Assembly (NCBI GenBank): GCA_034509495.1
Contig: CM067521.1
Coordinates: 873,110 to 937,109 of the forward strand
DNA length: 64,000 nucleotides
Reading direction: 5' to 3'
Source of the DNA: Acestrorhynchus altus
Taxonomy: Eukaryota > Chordata > Actinopteri > Characiformes > Acestrorhynchidae
Shown: positions 34,141-46,341 of the stretch, one piece after another
Position numbering within the stretch: position 1 is the stretch's first letter
Layout: each line of letters opens with the position of its first letter
Position numbers and translations under genes: made by a program
Notes under the pieces: generated by a model
The model's input: the letters and a program-made list of their open reading frames with translations, nothing else
Database searches by the model: none
Told to the model about the DNA's origin: nothing

Positions 34141-34690
34141 ACTGATCTGTAAAGTAGGGGACTGGACACTTACGGACAGATAGTGTAATGCAGCATAACT
34201 GAGTGAGAGATCCACGAGGGACAGAAAGGGGAGGCTTGAAAGGAGGACTGGGCCCCAGAGAAAGAGAGCATTAGAGTCTTGTTGCAGCTTCAGTGCTCCT
34301 TTTATACAGGTCACTGCTAACTGTCAGCTTGGCCTTCTCGCTTGGACTTGATCTGAAAGAGGCAGAGGCCTCCACTGCCTCCATTCCTTACTCTAAGATA
34401 AATAGAGATTATTAACCCTGTCTTACCTGACGCACTGGCTCTCATCCATTCAGGCACCTCGTCAGTGGGGCTTTAAACCCCTTCATCATCTGCCCTGCGT
34501 GCACATATCTGTTCATTTCGTCAGAATGATAACCAAAGATACGTTTTCATGATTTTAAAGATTTATTTACAGGCAAAATTTACAAACGCAGGGAATATTA
34601 CAGAGCAACCAGTTCAACATCTCGTCACCTCAACCTGAACCTTACACTATCCCTAACCCTAAACGTAACCTTCACCTAAAAGGAGCCTTT
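34140..34690. other. Unassigned sequence; short CCCTAA-like words
   Basis: Degenerate 'CCCTAACCCTAAACG' near 34650 and again at 35060-35150 surrounds the LINE fragment. It is telomere-like in words but not a clean array. Confidence 0.4.
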
Positions 34691-34990
34691 GATGAAGCTT
34701 TTATGACCATTTCTGGTGACTTTAACCGTGTTACTTTGGACTCTACTTTGGCAGCTTTTCACCCGGTTGTGGACTGTCCAATGAGGAACAATAGGACAGT
34801 TGATCTGCTGTAGGGTAATGTGAAGGAGGCATACAGGGATGATCAAGAGGAGGAGTATAGGAGCCTGGTGAGGAATCATCACAGGATTCACCAACTTAAC
34901 ACCTGGAAGAGGAGGGAGCTGGAGCTGGTCATCGACTTTGGGAGCTCCAGACCAAAGTCACAACCAGTTCGGATCGAGGGAGTTGGGGTG
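34690..34990 (+). mobile_element. LINE remnant, endonuclease joined to reverse-transcriptase end
   Basis: FNRVTLDSTLAAFHPVVDCP and NNRTVDLL match the end of the endonuclease domain, and VKEAYRDD follows. A jump then leads to LNTWKRRELELVIDFGSSRP, the post-catalytic part of a reverse transcriptase. More than a kilobase of the normal ORF is missing between them. Confidence 0.78.
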
Positions 34991-34993
34991 GAT

Positions 34994-34996
<3 letters not shown>

Positions 34997-35054
<58 letters not shown>
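34997..35054. repeat. (ATCT)n microsatellite
   Basis: About 14 uninterrupted tetranucleotide units at the end of the LINE fragment. Confidence 0.97.
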
Positions 35055-35059
35055 TTAAA

Positions 35060-35870
35060 CTAACCCTAAACTAACCCTGACTCTATACCCAACCTAAACC
35101 AACCATAATCCTAATGTATCCTTTCTCTAAACCAAACCTTAACTTAACCTAACCTTTGCTGACTATTCAAGAAACTTTACTGTTGGATGAAGCACCACTC
35201 CATGAGCTTGGATGCATTTATTGGATCTTCAGCAGATCAGATATTCCTGTACACCTCAGAGGTCATTGTGCTTCAGGCCATTGTGTCACACAGAAGCAGT
35301 ACCAGCAATTTGTAGATAGAATATCATTTTAAAAATGTGTTTCTTAATTGCAATAACATTAATAAACACACATGCATATGTGAATGAATATGTGATGTTT
35401 AAAGATATATGGTTTCATAATTAAGATCGGTCAGAGCAGTGGAGCAGGTGCAGGAGGGCACTGCATAATTCATACAGCTGCACGGAGAAATCGTATTAAT
35501 GCAGGAGAAACGTGGACGAAAAGGCCGACAGAGCCACTCTTTCACCTTGGCATTAAGAGGTGGAATGCATTCCCACTTTCTCTTTGGAGAGCAGAGTTAG
35601 ACCTTACAATGGCCATGTCAAAGAGATCACATGATGAGGGGCCGTGGCATTTTCACTGGCTTTCTGACTGATGATCCTTTCAGGAAGAGGGTGCAGGCTG
35701 GAGCATGGATTGAGACAATAGACCAGGGCAACCAAAAACAAAGCAGCGCAAGAGAAAAACAAAACCGTGAGCTGTCAAACCAAAGCCATCGTTTTCTGCT
35801 CTGATGGATTGGGTCTGTGGATACGCATCGATCTCTGTGGCCAGAGAGGGAGGTGTGAAGGATTTGATCA
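35060..35870. other. Unassigned sequence
   Basis: Begins with degenerate AACCCTAA words, then unique sequence. No gene recognised. Confidence 0.4.
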
Positions 35871-35874
35871 GGGT

Positions 35875-36095
35875 CATCTCTCGAAGTGTGACTGATCAAC
35901 CTTTGATCTTCATTACAGACACTTTGACAGACCCACGTTATGTTGGTGAGGTTCTGCAACCAGTGGTTCTATCTTTTCTGAACACACACTCCGGTGCTCT
36001 GTTCCAATAGGACGACGCTCGTCCACACACGGCTGCCGTCTCAAGATCTCGTCTTGAAGACACTATGCCGTGGTCAATCTTATCTCCAGACCTAT
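35875..36095 (+). mobile_element. Tc1/mariner remnant, family D
   Basis: Encodes DTLTDPRYVGEVLQPVVLSF and then a stop where the 29030 copy has QQDDARP. It is truncated after 'GTCTTGAAGACACTATGCCG'. Confidence 0.8.
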
Positions 36096-36099
36096 CCCA

Positions 36100-36300
36100 G
36101 GGATGTCATCAGCCCCGCCCCCTCTCTCTGATCAGTTAGAGTCTGTATGCAGGTTGATCATCAGCCCCGCCCCCTCTCTCTGATCAGTCAGAGTCTGTAT
36201 GCAGGTTGATCATGTTCATGTGGACAGAGCAGTAAACATGCACTGGAATCTGCTTTGGTATTTAAACTGGGATTTAATTCATTTGGAATTCTGTGGGTTA
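36100..36300 (-). repeat. Repeat C with two GC-box units
   Basis: Two copies of the complement of 'GAGGGGGCGGGGCTGATGAT', each followed by TCTGTATGCAGGTTGATCAT. They run into the CAGTAAACATGCACTGGAA segment. It links the 52-bp array at 52130 with the repeat C body. Confidence 0.85.
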
Positions 36301-36905
36301 TATTGGGTAAGTCTTGTCATTGGTATCTGTATCATGTCTGTAGGTTCCTCTGATCCTTACCCATGAGTGCGGATCTTGGGTTCTAAGGGTTAACAGCCTA
36401 TTTTCACGGGACCTCGTCTGCTGTGCAGATATGAGGGTTGCAGGTTTAATTGCACGGCAGTCGCAGCCCCCTAATGAGCATCACCATACCCTGACAAACA
36501 CCCTTAAACAGTGTGTTTCAGAACATCAAACACTTCCGACCAGTAAACAGCGCTACAGTGTGTCCTGCTGTTTTATTTATGGCATCAGGAATAAAACTTG
36601 CTTTGATTTCTGCATTTTATAGCTTCAAAGTCGCCTCCAAAAGTGGCACCACTCTTTCCAAGAACACATTCCGCTGTACCCCGAAGCGCTGAGTCAGTAC
36701 GGGGCTCATTCCTCACCACATTCTTTAATGTGTGGAATTTCTTTTGTCCATTTGTAACTGGATCAAAGACTCATTCCGACGCCAAGAATAACGAGTAATG
36801 AATGAAACAGCCGACCTCCTCACCCCTCATTTGTTTCATTGCAAACCGTTCAGCACAGACCTGCCAGACCTTTTATATCACTGCTGTGAAACGGCGTGAG
36901 AGAGC

Positions 36906-36936
<31 letters not shown>

Positions 36937-37140
36937 CAGCAATAAACACTTCAAAACAAATGAGTTAAATATGCAATTAAAGTGTGTTTCGACACGAGGC
37001 CAACACTTATTCCAGTTTACCGGAAAAACCGGCCTGCAGCAGAATCCATTACACACAGGCACTTTCGGGTTTCATTAAAACAACGTGTTCAATCAAAAGA
37101 CACTGACTAAGCTCTACAGATAAAACACACAACACAGGAT
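36300..37140. other. Unassigned sequence with (GT)n at 36906-36930
   Basis: No gene recognised. 36600-36900 is unique. Confidence 0.4.
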
Positions 37141-37166
37141 TTAAAAAACAAAACAAAACAGCAGGC

Positions 37167-37172
37167 TTTATT
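37167..37172 (-). terminator. Candidate distal poly(A) signal of alpl
   Basis: AATAAA on the minus strand with a T/G-rich stretch just downstream. If used, the alpl 3' UTR would be about 2.1 kb and include a Tc1 fragment. No canonical AATAAA was seen closer to the stop codon. Confidence 0.4.
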
Positions 37173-37544
37173 GGCCGAGGAACATTCTTGATTCCATTTC
37201 CTTTAAAAAATGACGAGGTTTCATTATCTGGAATATTTCAGGAATACCGTAATAGATACAAAAATACGTTTTCGGACTGACCACAGCAGATCGCGGATGA
37301 ACAGCAAATAAAGAAAATAAACTCTGGCTGAGGTAGATCTCATTTGACTTCCAATTACAAAGGGGATCAAACATATGCAGCCGAGAAAATGACTTTTATA
37401 ATCGTTAAACAATCACTGGCTTTCAGCTGAGGATAAGAAACAGATCGTCAGCTCTTTATCAAACAACAGTTTCACCCAGAAGGAACCAACTCAGTCAATG
37501 AAACTTGGTGGGTAGGTTTGACATGGTTGTACGTGACTGACTAT

Positions 37545-38035
37545 ATACGGTCACTCTGTTGCGCATGCTTTCCATCCTGACTCAGGCTCTTGTGTTGGTA
37601 GCATCCATTGCGAGTGAAGTATGTCTGGGACAGATATTGAAAACAATTCAAGCAGTTTGGAGCAGATTGTGGGAAGTAAGATGGTCTTACTGTGGGTCAC
37701 CTTCAGCGATGAGTCCCGCTTTTGTCTTGGTAGAAACAACCACTAAACTGTCTCTGCATCTCCAGACCTGTCCCTGATTGAAAATGTGTGGACGCCATTG
37801 GACGCTCTATCAACACTCCACCCCTACCACACCATCTGCAGAACTGAGTGAGAACATTCAAGCTGCATGGGATGGATCATCACAGGTTAAAGCCGACGCC
37901 GTCCTGAGAGACACCACTTCTGTATGAGTAGATCAATAAATATTGATCAGATCAGACTACAGTTATCATCAGTTATTGATCCTGATCACCTTCATCTTCC
38001 TTCACAACAGAACTGTAATCCCACACGTCCTTCTG
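37545..38035 (+). mobile_element. Tc1/mariner remnant, family D
   Basis: 'GTGTTGGTAGCATCCATTGC', FSDESRFCLG-like coding (GGTCACCTTCAGCGATGAG), then 'CCAGACCTGTCCCTGATTGA' and the tail near 37990. Most of the catalytic middle is deleted. Confidence 0.75.
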
Positions 38036-38039
38036 GGGG

Positions 38040-39275
38040 AAACTATATTTTTGATGATGAGAGCAGAAAATAATAAACATCCACATCTTCAATTAAGTGG
38101 TTTAAAACAAGGTGTGACTCAACATGAAGAAGCAGCAGATTTGAGGCTGACATTTTAAGCAGGTTTTCCAATTTTAACATAAATGTTTCAATCAGGTCTT
38201 AGACATTTTACTGAATCCTTCTTCACACACAAGATGCTTGAGAAACCTGGAGGTTCTGATGAGCACCATGTAAAGTGCTTCAAAGAACCTTCAATGAAAG
38301 GTTGATGGTTTTCGATAAACGTTCTTTCATGTTCTAACACAGTTTCTCAAGGATCTGTTCTTTTAATAGTGATTGACCAAGATGAGATGAACGTCCAAGT
38401 CAGATAATGTTTTGGTTGACTGACCGTGTATGAGGTCAGTGCTGAGGCAAGTCAATTGGACATGTCCCTTTAAGCAGTACTAACAGTGGGCGGCATTATC
38501 GGTGCTCTTTCTATACTGTTCGCTCGTCGGTTTGAAAGTGTGAACGCGATGATTTAAGGGTTGAGAAAATGTTCTGACTTTCGTTTGTGTGATATCGGTC
38601 TTCAGTTCCCACAGTCGGTCTGAACCACACAGACATTCCTCTTCAAATTGCCTCAGCTGTTGGTCCCGAAGTCTAAAAATACCTTTACATGGATGATCTA
38701 AGACAAGGGTAATGGACGCCACTCGCGGAGGGCTGCGGTCCGGCACAGACTGGGAACACGTCCACTAAATAAAGAGCAATGAATGTACACATGACAGTTA
38801 TGTCATTCAGACTGACGCTCATGGTAAGCTGTGTAGTCGTTCTCCTGGGCTACCTTCTCTTAGGTACGCTGGTATACTAACTCAAGTTAATCTAGCTTTT
38901 TGTATTTGGGTGGTTCTAACATACAGACATTAGGATCTTAAGTGCACTCAAAAGGCTAATTTTATGACGCTCATTGCCCGCCCAGTGGTGTAGGAGGCGA
39001 GACTGCTCCACCGCTGACTGCAGACGAGCATCCGTGTCACCCTCTGCTGTCTGCAACATGAATAAAATAACCTGACCAGCAACTGTTAACCCAGAAATGT
39101 CCCCAAACTGTGCCGGACTGCGTCCCTCCACGGCCAGCGTTCAACCCCTACTTTAAAAACAAACAACTTTCTGAAAATGAAAACCAAAAAAAAATAAAAT
39201 CCAGCAGGAGCAGCTCAGACCAGCCAGTCTGTATCCTACATCTGTTAAGAGGAAGCTAAGTGACCTTTAGAGGGG
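38040..39275. other. Unassigned sequence, probable alpl 3' UTR or downstream DNA
   Basis: No gene recognised on either strand. The 88-codon minus frame at 38480-38746 has no family resemblance. Confidence 0.4.
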
Positions 39276-42200
39276 TCAGCACAGCAGCCATGTGGCTGTG
39301 ATTAGGAGGGCCAGGCTGGGTGGCGCTGCTGCGATATGTGTTGCGCTGTTTCTGGATCGGCAGTGGCCTTTGTTCTGGCCGATGCAGGCTGCGTAGGCCA
39401 TGACGTGGGGGATGTAGTTCTGCTCCTGGACGCCGTGCAGCAGGTGGGCCATCGGGCCTTTGGAGAAAACGGCCACGTCTTCACCTCCGTGCGTCTCGGC
39501 GCGTAGTGGAACGGCTGCTTGGGCCTGGTAGTCGTTTTGTGCTACAGAGACACAGACAGAAGAAAAAGAAGAAGGTGAGGGAAGGTGACGATGCATCTCG
39601 TTCAGCTTAATAACTCCAGATATGTTCCACAGGAAGCTACTGACTGTACATTTAGTCTTTCTTAAAAGAGGACATATCATCAAAAAAGACATGAGAAGGA
39701 AAGCGTTGTGAACTTCAGGCGAAGTAAACACGAGCTATTTACAGCAAACAGAGAGAGTTAAGTCTTAGACCCTAGAACCACCAATTAGTTCTGCATGTCA
39801 GCTTGGAGGAATTTTACCCCAGGACATAAAGCTCGTTGGGTTTCCTCCCATGAGCTGCTGCTTCAGGTCTGTCCACAACATTTCTATTGGATGAAGGTCA
39901 GGACTTTGACTGCGTCTTTCCATAACATTCACTTTGTTCTTTGATAAACATTTTTTGTAGAATGATTTGTGTGCTTAAGGTCATTGTCTTTCCGCATAAC
40001 CCACATACTCTTGAGGTTCAGGTCCTGGACAGATGTTCTGACCTAGTTTCATTTAACTGGAATTGAAAGTTTTCTTCTCTCCAACATTTTCTCGCCAAAC
40101 ATTTCTCCAATAGCCTTCCAATAGAAATCTCCATTCATGCCATGATACACGTCCACAAACATGTTGTGAAGAACAGAACGGTCCCTTTAGATAAAACAGG
40201 CCACGCCCCCTCACACCTGATTGCCTCCCACATATTGAACACATCTGACTGTAACCTTCAAATGACCTTCTGGTCCTAAAGTCCAGACGTTTGCCCTCAC
40301 AGATATGAGATATTGGATCATTTTCCTTAATAAAAAAATGAGACAGTGTAATATTGTCATTGACAAAAACAACAATTACCGCTGTGAACGTAAACACCTA
40401 CACCATGTTTTTGTCCATGCTGGTGGGACCTGTGTGAAGTGTAGCAATATCCAACACAAAGAAAGAAAGAGGGACATATTCAGAGCTGCGTCTTCATGAG
40501 CTGTCAGGCAGAATGAAAGAGAGCGTCACAGGTCCTGTATCCATCATCTGCTGTGGAGGCTGACATTTACTGTATCTCCAGGAGCCGACAGGCAATTTCA
40601 ACAGCTCTGTTATGGATCATAAAGAAAGCAAAAGCAACTAGACACAAAAAAAACACCTCATCTGAATTCTAACAAGTGGAACTGCAGTGGCGCCGCACCA
40701 GAGACTCGCTGTTGTCTCGGTGGAGACCACCAATGAATCTGTCTGTGGGGGCACCGTGATCAGCACCAACATCAATGGTTTGTTGTCACGTCACACGTCC
40801 AGAAGGTCTGGTGTGGTGGTGAGGGTGTAATTCCGTACGATGCCGGATCACCTTTGATCTTCATTACAGACATTTTAACAGACCAACATTCCGTTAAAGA
40901 GGTTCTGCATCCAGTGGTCCTCCCTTTTCTGAACACACACTCCGGTGCTCTGTTCCAACAGGACGACGCTCGTCCACACACTGCTGCCGTCTCAAGATCT
41001 CGTCTTGAAGACACAGATACTACCGCCGTGGTCGGTCTCATCTCCAGACCTGTCCCTGATTGAACATGTGTGGGACGCTGAATGGGATGGATCATCACAG
41101 GACATCAAATGGACGGAGACTCTACTAAGAGACCCTACATCTGTATGTGTGGCTCAATAAAAATCTGTTATGTGCATGAAGAGTCGGACGTCCTTACGGA
41201 ACCACCCACCGATCCAGTGCAATGCATTGCACTCAGTTTGTGTTTATGAAATCAGGCTCCACCAGGCTGCCATTAAAGGGTTAATGACTTACTGTAATTC
41301 TCTGTGGACACGTTGACCCTTAATCCATTCACCAGCTTGAACCCTGGACCATTTCCATACAAAATGGACGTGAAGGGCTTCTGGTCAATATCGCTGACCA
41401 TGGGAGCCAAACCTACAGAGGCACAAACAGCACTCAAACAGTGAGCAACACTTTAAAGCAATAGTTTGTTGAAACCTACACCCTTGTTTACTAGGGACAT
41501 GTCCCTAAAGAACACATGCAAACCTACACCCTTGTTTAATAGGGACATGTCCCTAAAGTCCACATGCAAACCTACACCCTTGTTTACTAGGGACATGTCC
41601 CTAAAGAACACATGCAAACCTACACCCTTGTTTACTAGGGACACGTCTGTTTGCGATAATAAAACATCGCTCAAACATTAACTTACCAAAGATGGAGTTT
41701 CCTCGCAATGTGTATCCTCCAAAGTTGAAGACATGCGAGTGGTCGGCAGTGACGACGGTCAGCGTGTCGTGTACGCTGGTTAGCAGTCCGGCTCGGCCGA
41801 TTGCCCGGTCCATCTCTACTGCCTCATGAAGTGCCTGCTTAGCTTTGCCTTCATGGTGACCGTGATCAATTCGTCCACCTGGAGGTAAGGTGGTGGAGTT
41901 AGGTTGGAGGTTGGAGGTTGTACGGTAAAGAGCGGGTACATCACCGTAAGTTGGGTAAATGACTGTAAAGCATCTAACGTGAAATCACTGAACGCAGGCG
42001 CTTGTCCAGAAGAAATCTGAAAAACCAAACTTGGTTCTTCAGATCATCTCGCAAGATCTACTACTTCCTTCAACACTCATTTCTGTTTCCACCTGCATCT
42101 GCTCGAATGTGACGGCGCGTGTATACAAGCAGAAACTCTCGTACGGCCGACAAGGAATGATTTCAAATAATGTGCTTCCGTGCCTAAAACCTCTGAACAG

Positions 42201-44776
42201 GACAGGAAATATTGAACATGACGGCTGATAAACAGTCCAGACGTGGTCCTGATCCTGAGTCGCTGAACTGGATCAGAACGTCCCAAAAGGCTAACGGATA
42301 TAAGAAACCTGGAGATAGATGGATGGTCTCTCACCTTCCACTAGCAGATAGAAGCCTTCGGGGTTTTTTCGGAGGATTTTAATGGCCACTTCCACCATCT
42401 CGGTGAGGGACGGGTCAGTGTTGCTGTCTCTGTCCAGGTCATACTGCATATCTGAAGGCTCAAACAGCCCTGGGGTGAGACAAAGGCAAGCGTTCAGCCA
42501 CTCAGGACACAATTCTGCTACATGACATGACTGCAAGATATGAAACAAATATCTTCTACTTTATAAAACTCAATTATTTATGTTGAAATAATCATTTTAT
42601 TTTTAAAGCAAAACATCTGCAGCAGCTAATATCAGCTGATATCACATGCAGCTCTTCTGGATGAAACACTCACCCAGAAGATAATCAGCAGAAGAGGGGT
42701 TTACTGACAGGAGGTCCTTTTTGTTCCAGACGTAATATCCTTTCTGATGGAATAATGGAAAAAAGAGGAATATAACTCCAGACTGTAGTTCATCAGACTT
42801 TATTCTCCTCCTTCCACCCTGATCTTCAATGATCAGGACCCCACAGGACCACCACAGAGCAGCTATGATGTGGGTGGTGGGTCATTCTCAGCACTGCAGT
42901 CACACTGACGTGGTGGTGGTGTGTTAGTGTGTGTTGCTGGTACGAGTGGATCAGACACAGCAGTGCTGCTGGAGTGTTTAAACCCTGTGTCCACTCACTG
43001 TCCACTCCAGCAGCGCTGCTGTGTCTGATACACACCAGATAGTGAAAGCAAATGTCCACATAACAAAAAGGAGCTTGTCTCACCTTGTCTTTCATTCTGT
43101 CAATCCACTCCTGGATCAGATTCCTGCCATCCTTCCGTGTTCCGCTGTGTTTCTTCTCCCCGGGGTATTCCACGTCTGACGTGTTTTTAGGCAGCATGTA
43201 CTTGCGTCCACCGCCCATGATCACCTAATCCATCCCGATCCAACGGACAAAAATCAGATAATCCAACACGGAGAGCAAAAGACGGGCTTTTAAACAAACA
43301 GAGGACAAACAGCACTGTGTGATACATGGTCCCCTCACCTCTATTCCCTACACTGGAGCACTGTATACACCATTATAGTGCAGAGGAACTGTCCCCTAAT
43401 CACTAGTCCCTACACTGGAGCACTGTATACACCATTATAGTGCACAGGAACTGCCCCCTAATCACTATTCCCTACACTGGAGCACTGTATACACCATGAT
43501 AGTGCAGAGGAACTACCCCCTAATCACTATTCCCTACACTGGAGCACTGTATACACCATGATAGTGCACAGGAACTACCCCCTAATCACTATTCCCTACA
43601 CTGGAGCACTGTATACACCATGATAGTGTACAGGAACTACCCCCTAATCACTATTCCCTACACTGGAGAACTGTATACACCATGATAGTGCACAGGAACT
43701 GCCCCCTAATCACTATTCCCTACACTGGAGCACTGTATACACCATGATAGTGTACAGGAACTACCCCCTAATCACTATTCCCTACACTGGAGCACTACAT
43801 TAATGTCATTAATGAAAGACTCACATTAATGTCGGGGATGTTCTCCATGAGTTGCCGGGCAATGTCCTTACATCCGGTCTGCAGTGCGTCAGACGGCATT
43901 TCTCCATCTGAGTACCAATCACGGTCAACACAGTGGGCGTACGCTGCACTGGGGGTGGCGTGATTCACTCGCGTTGTTGTGACGATACCCACTGACTTCC
44001 CTGATAAACAAACAGACATGCAAAGAAGAACACGTTTACGACTCGAGGCCAAAATGGATATTTATAATACGTTAACACACACTAACACACCACCACCACG
44101 TCAGTGTGACTGCAGGGCTGAGAATGACCCACCACCCACATCATATCTGCTCTGTGGTGGTCCTGTGGGGTCCTGATCATTGAAGATCAGGGTGAAAGGA
44201 GGAGAATAAAGTCTGCAGAGAAACAGATGAACTACAGTCTGGAATTATAGAACCACAAAGAGCTCCTGTGTGGTCAGACAAGCTGATACAGTGGACAGAG
44301 GGTGTAGAAACAAGGAGGTGGTCCTAATGTCATGGTTTTCTCAAGCTTTATGACATTTTTGATGAATGGAAACCTGGCAGGACAGGAGATTGACTCTTGC
44401 AGGATATCTTCATGTGAGATCTCGTCTCAGCTCGGTGTGTTCAGGTGGATATACAGAAGGACGTTCTCTCCGGCGCCCAGAGCTGCAGTGTCTGCAGTGA
44501 CTCCTCTAAACCCTGCACAGCACCATCTGCTCTCACTTACTTTGGTTTCAGTGTGATTCATTAGATATTCGTGAAGAATTTCAAACTGAAATGAAAGAAA
44601 TGAAGCTTGTTCAGCAAAGAACAGCCCCTCATTAGCAATACGGCAGTCCAGTCCTTAATAGACTTATCGATTTAACACAGTGAAATGGACCAACGGTCAG
44701 CACTGGACTGTATGATATCTGCCATAATGAGGATAGAGAAGAACATCCACGTCAGTCATTATTATTATTATTATTA

Positions 44777-44817
<41 letters not shown>

Positions 44818-46305
44818 TATTAATGACAAAAAAAAATCATCCGGATAAAGTTAAAGTTGGTATAAAGTTAGGACACGCCCACATTTATTCCTTAAAACGC
44901 CTAAAATCAGAATCAGGTGCAGCACATCATCTGCTATTGATTAACAGCCTCAGTTTGGTTTGCACTTCATTGTTGAAGTGAGTGGGATCACCGTGGTGTA
45001 TCACACCATGAGCTCTTCAGAAAGAAGGCTGGAGATGCAGATGAGTCTGGGCAAGGATTTAAAAAGCCACTCAGCAACAGCTACAGTCGTGTGAAAAAGT
45101 TAGGACACCCCACGAACGCGATAACTATACACAAAACTGCAGGTTGATCATGTTCACGTGGACTGAGCAGTAAACATGCACTGGAAGCTGCTTTGGAATT
45201 TAAACTGGGATTGAATTCCCTTGGAATTTCAGTGGATTCTTTTGCACAGTGATGAGACATTTAACCGAAATGAAAATTCAAATTCTCCTGCAATTAATAT
45301 CTGATCAGATTCGATGGATTTGATAAGAAAAGCATTTGATCAAATGGTCAGATCTGACCTAAAGGTGCTAAAGGTATTATATCGTCTCTGTCCAATGAAA
45401 AACAAGTATCTCCAGAACGGTGACGTTACAGGAGAAGGTAAAAATGCTTAACCTGGAATGGAAGTGAACGTGAAATGAAAGCTTATTGGACTCCTTTTTC
45501 TATTTTCAGTCTCCAGAGCAGCTAAAATAAAACTGAAAAAGGAAATAAAAAACTGGCAATAAGTGGTTTTCAGAGAACACTGAGAAAAGAAAGCTGTGCT
45601 CTGCGGCCGGGTTCGCTGCTTCGTGCAGCTCTCTGCTCGGGTCAGGCGGGTGCTTTGACTTTGATTAGCCCTACCGTGGCTTTGTCCTTTCAACCTCACA
45701 GCAAGTCTTTAAAAGCCCATTCTTGCGGGCTCTTTCAGCTGTCCGGACACGTCATCAATTCCGCTCCAGTAACTCCATTCTCCTCCACTCTGAGTGAAGG
45801 GCTCTGGCTATTATAAAACGCATCATTTATTTTTATTTTCCACCTTTAAATGAGCGATTAGGACGACGTGTGAGTGCCCTTCTTCATTTTCTTCTCAGAT
45901 TCTCTTTCCTCGCTTGACATTTTTTGCTCTATTATGGCCGATTCCTTAACGGTTTGCTTAGTAGGTGCTTTTACAGTGATATCCTTCGCTGTGCTGCGAG
46001 TATTGACTGCACATTCAATTACACTCAGAGAGTCTCAAACCAACAAGCAACCCGGCTTGTAAAATCAGAATCAATTTCACACTTAGAACCCGAGATCCGC
46101 ACGCTGCGCTGGGACCAGAGCTACCTACAGACATGATACACCTACAATAACACACTGCAGACTGACCAGTGCATACAGACTCTGACCGATCAGTGAGAGG
46201 GGGCGGGGCTAATGACATCACGGATCCAGATATTGGGTTGTAGAGGAAAATGAGAAGGGAGAATAAAAGCTCTGAGAAAGAGCAATAGTGATAAAAAATA
46301 TCAAC

Positions 46306-46341
<36 letters not shown>

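Noticed and set aside
34650..35150. Interstitial telomere array
   Set aside because: CCCTAA-like words are scattered and degenerate, not a run of TTAGGG units.
43330..43800. CRISPR-like regular repeat
   Set aside because: Units are contiguous tandem copies without unique spacers, in a vertebrate intron.
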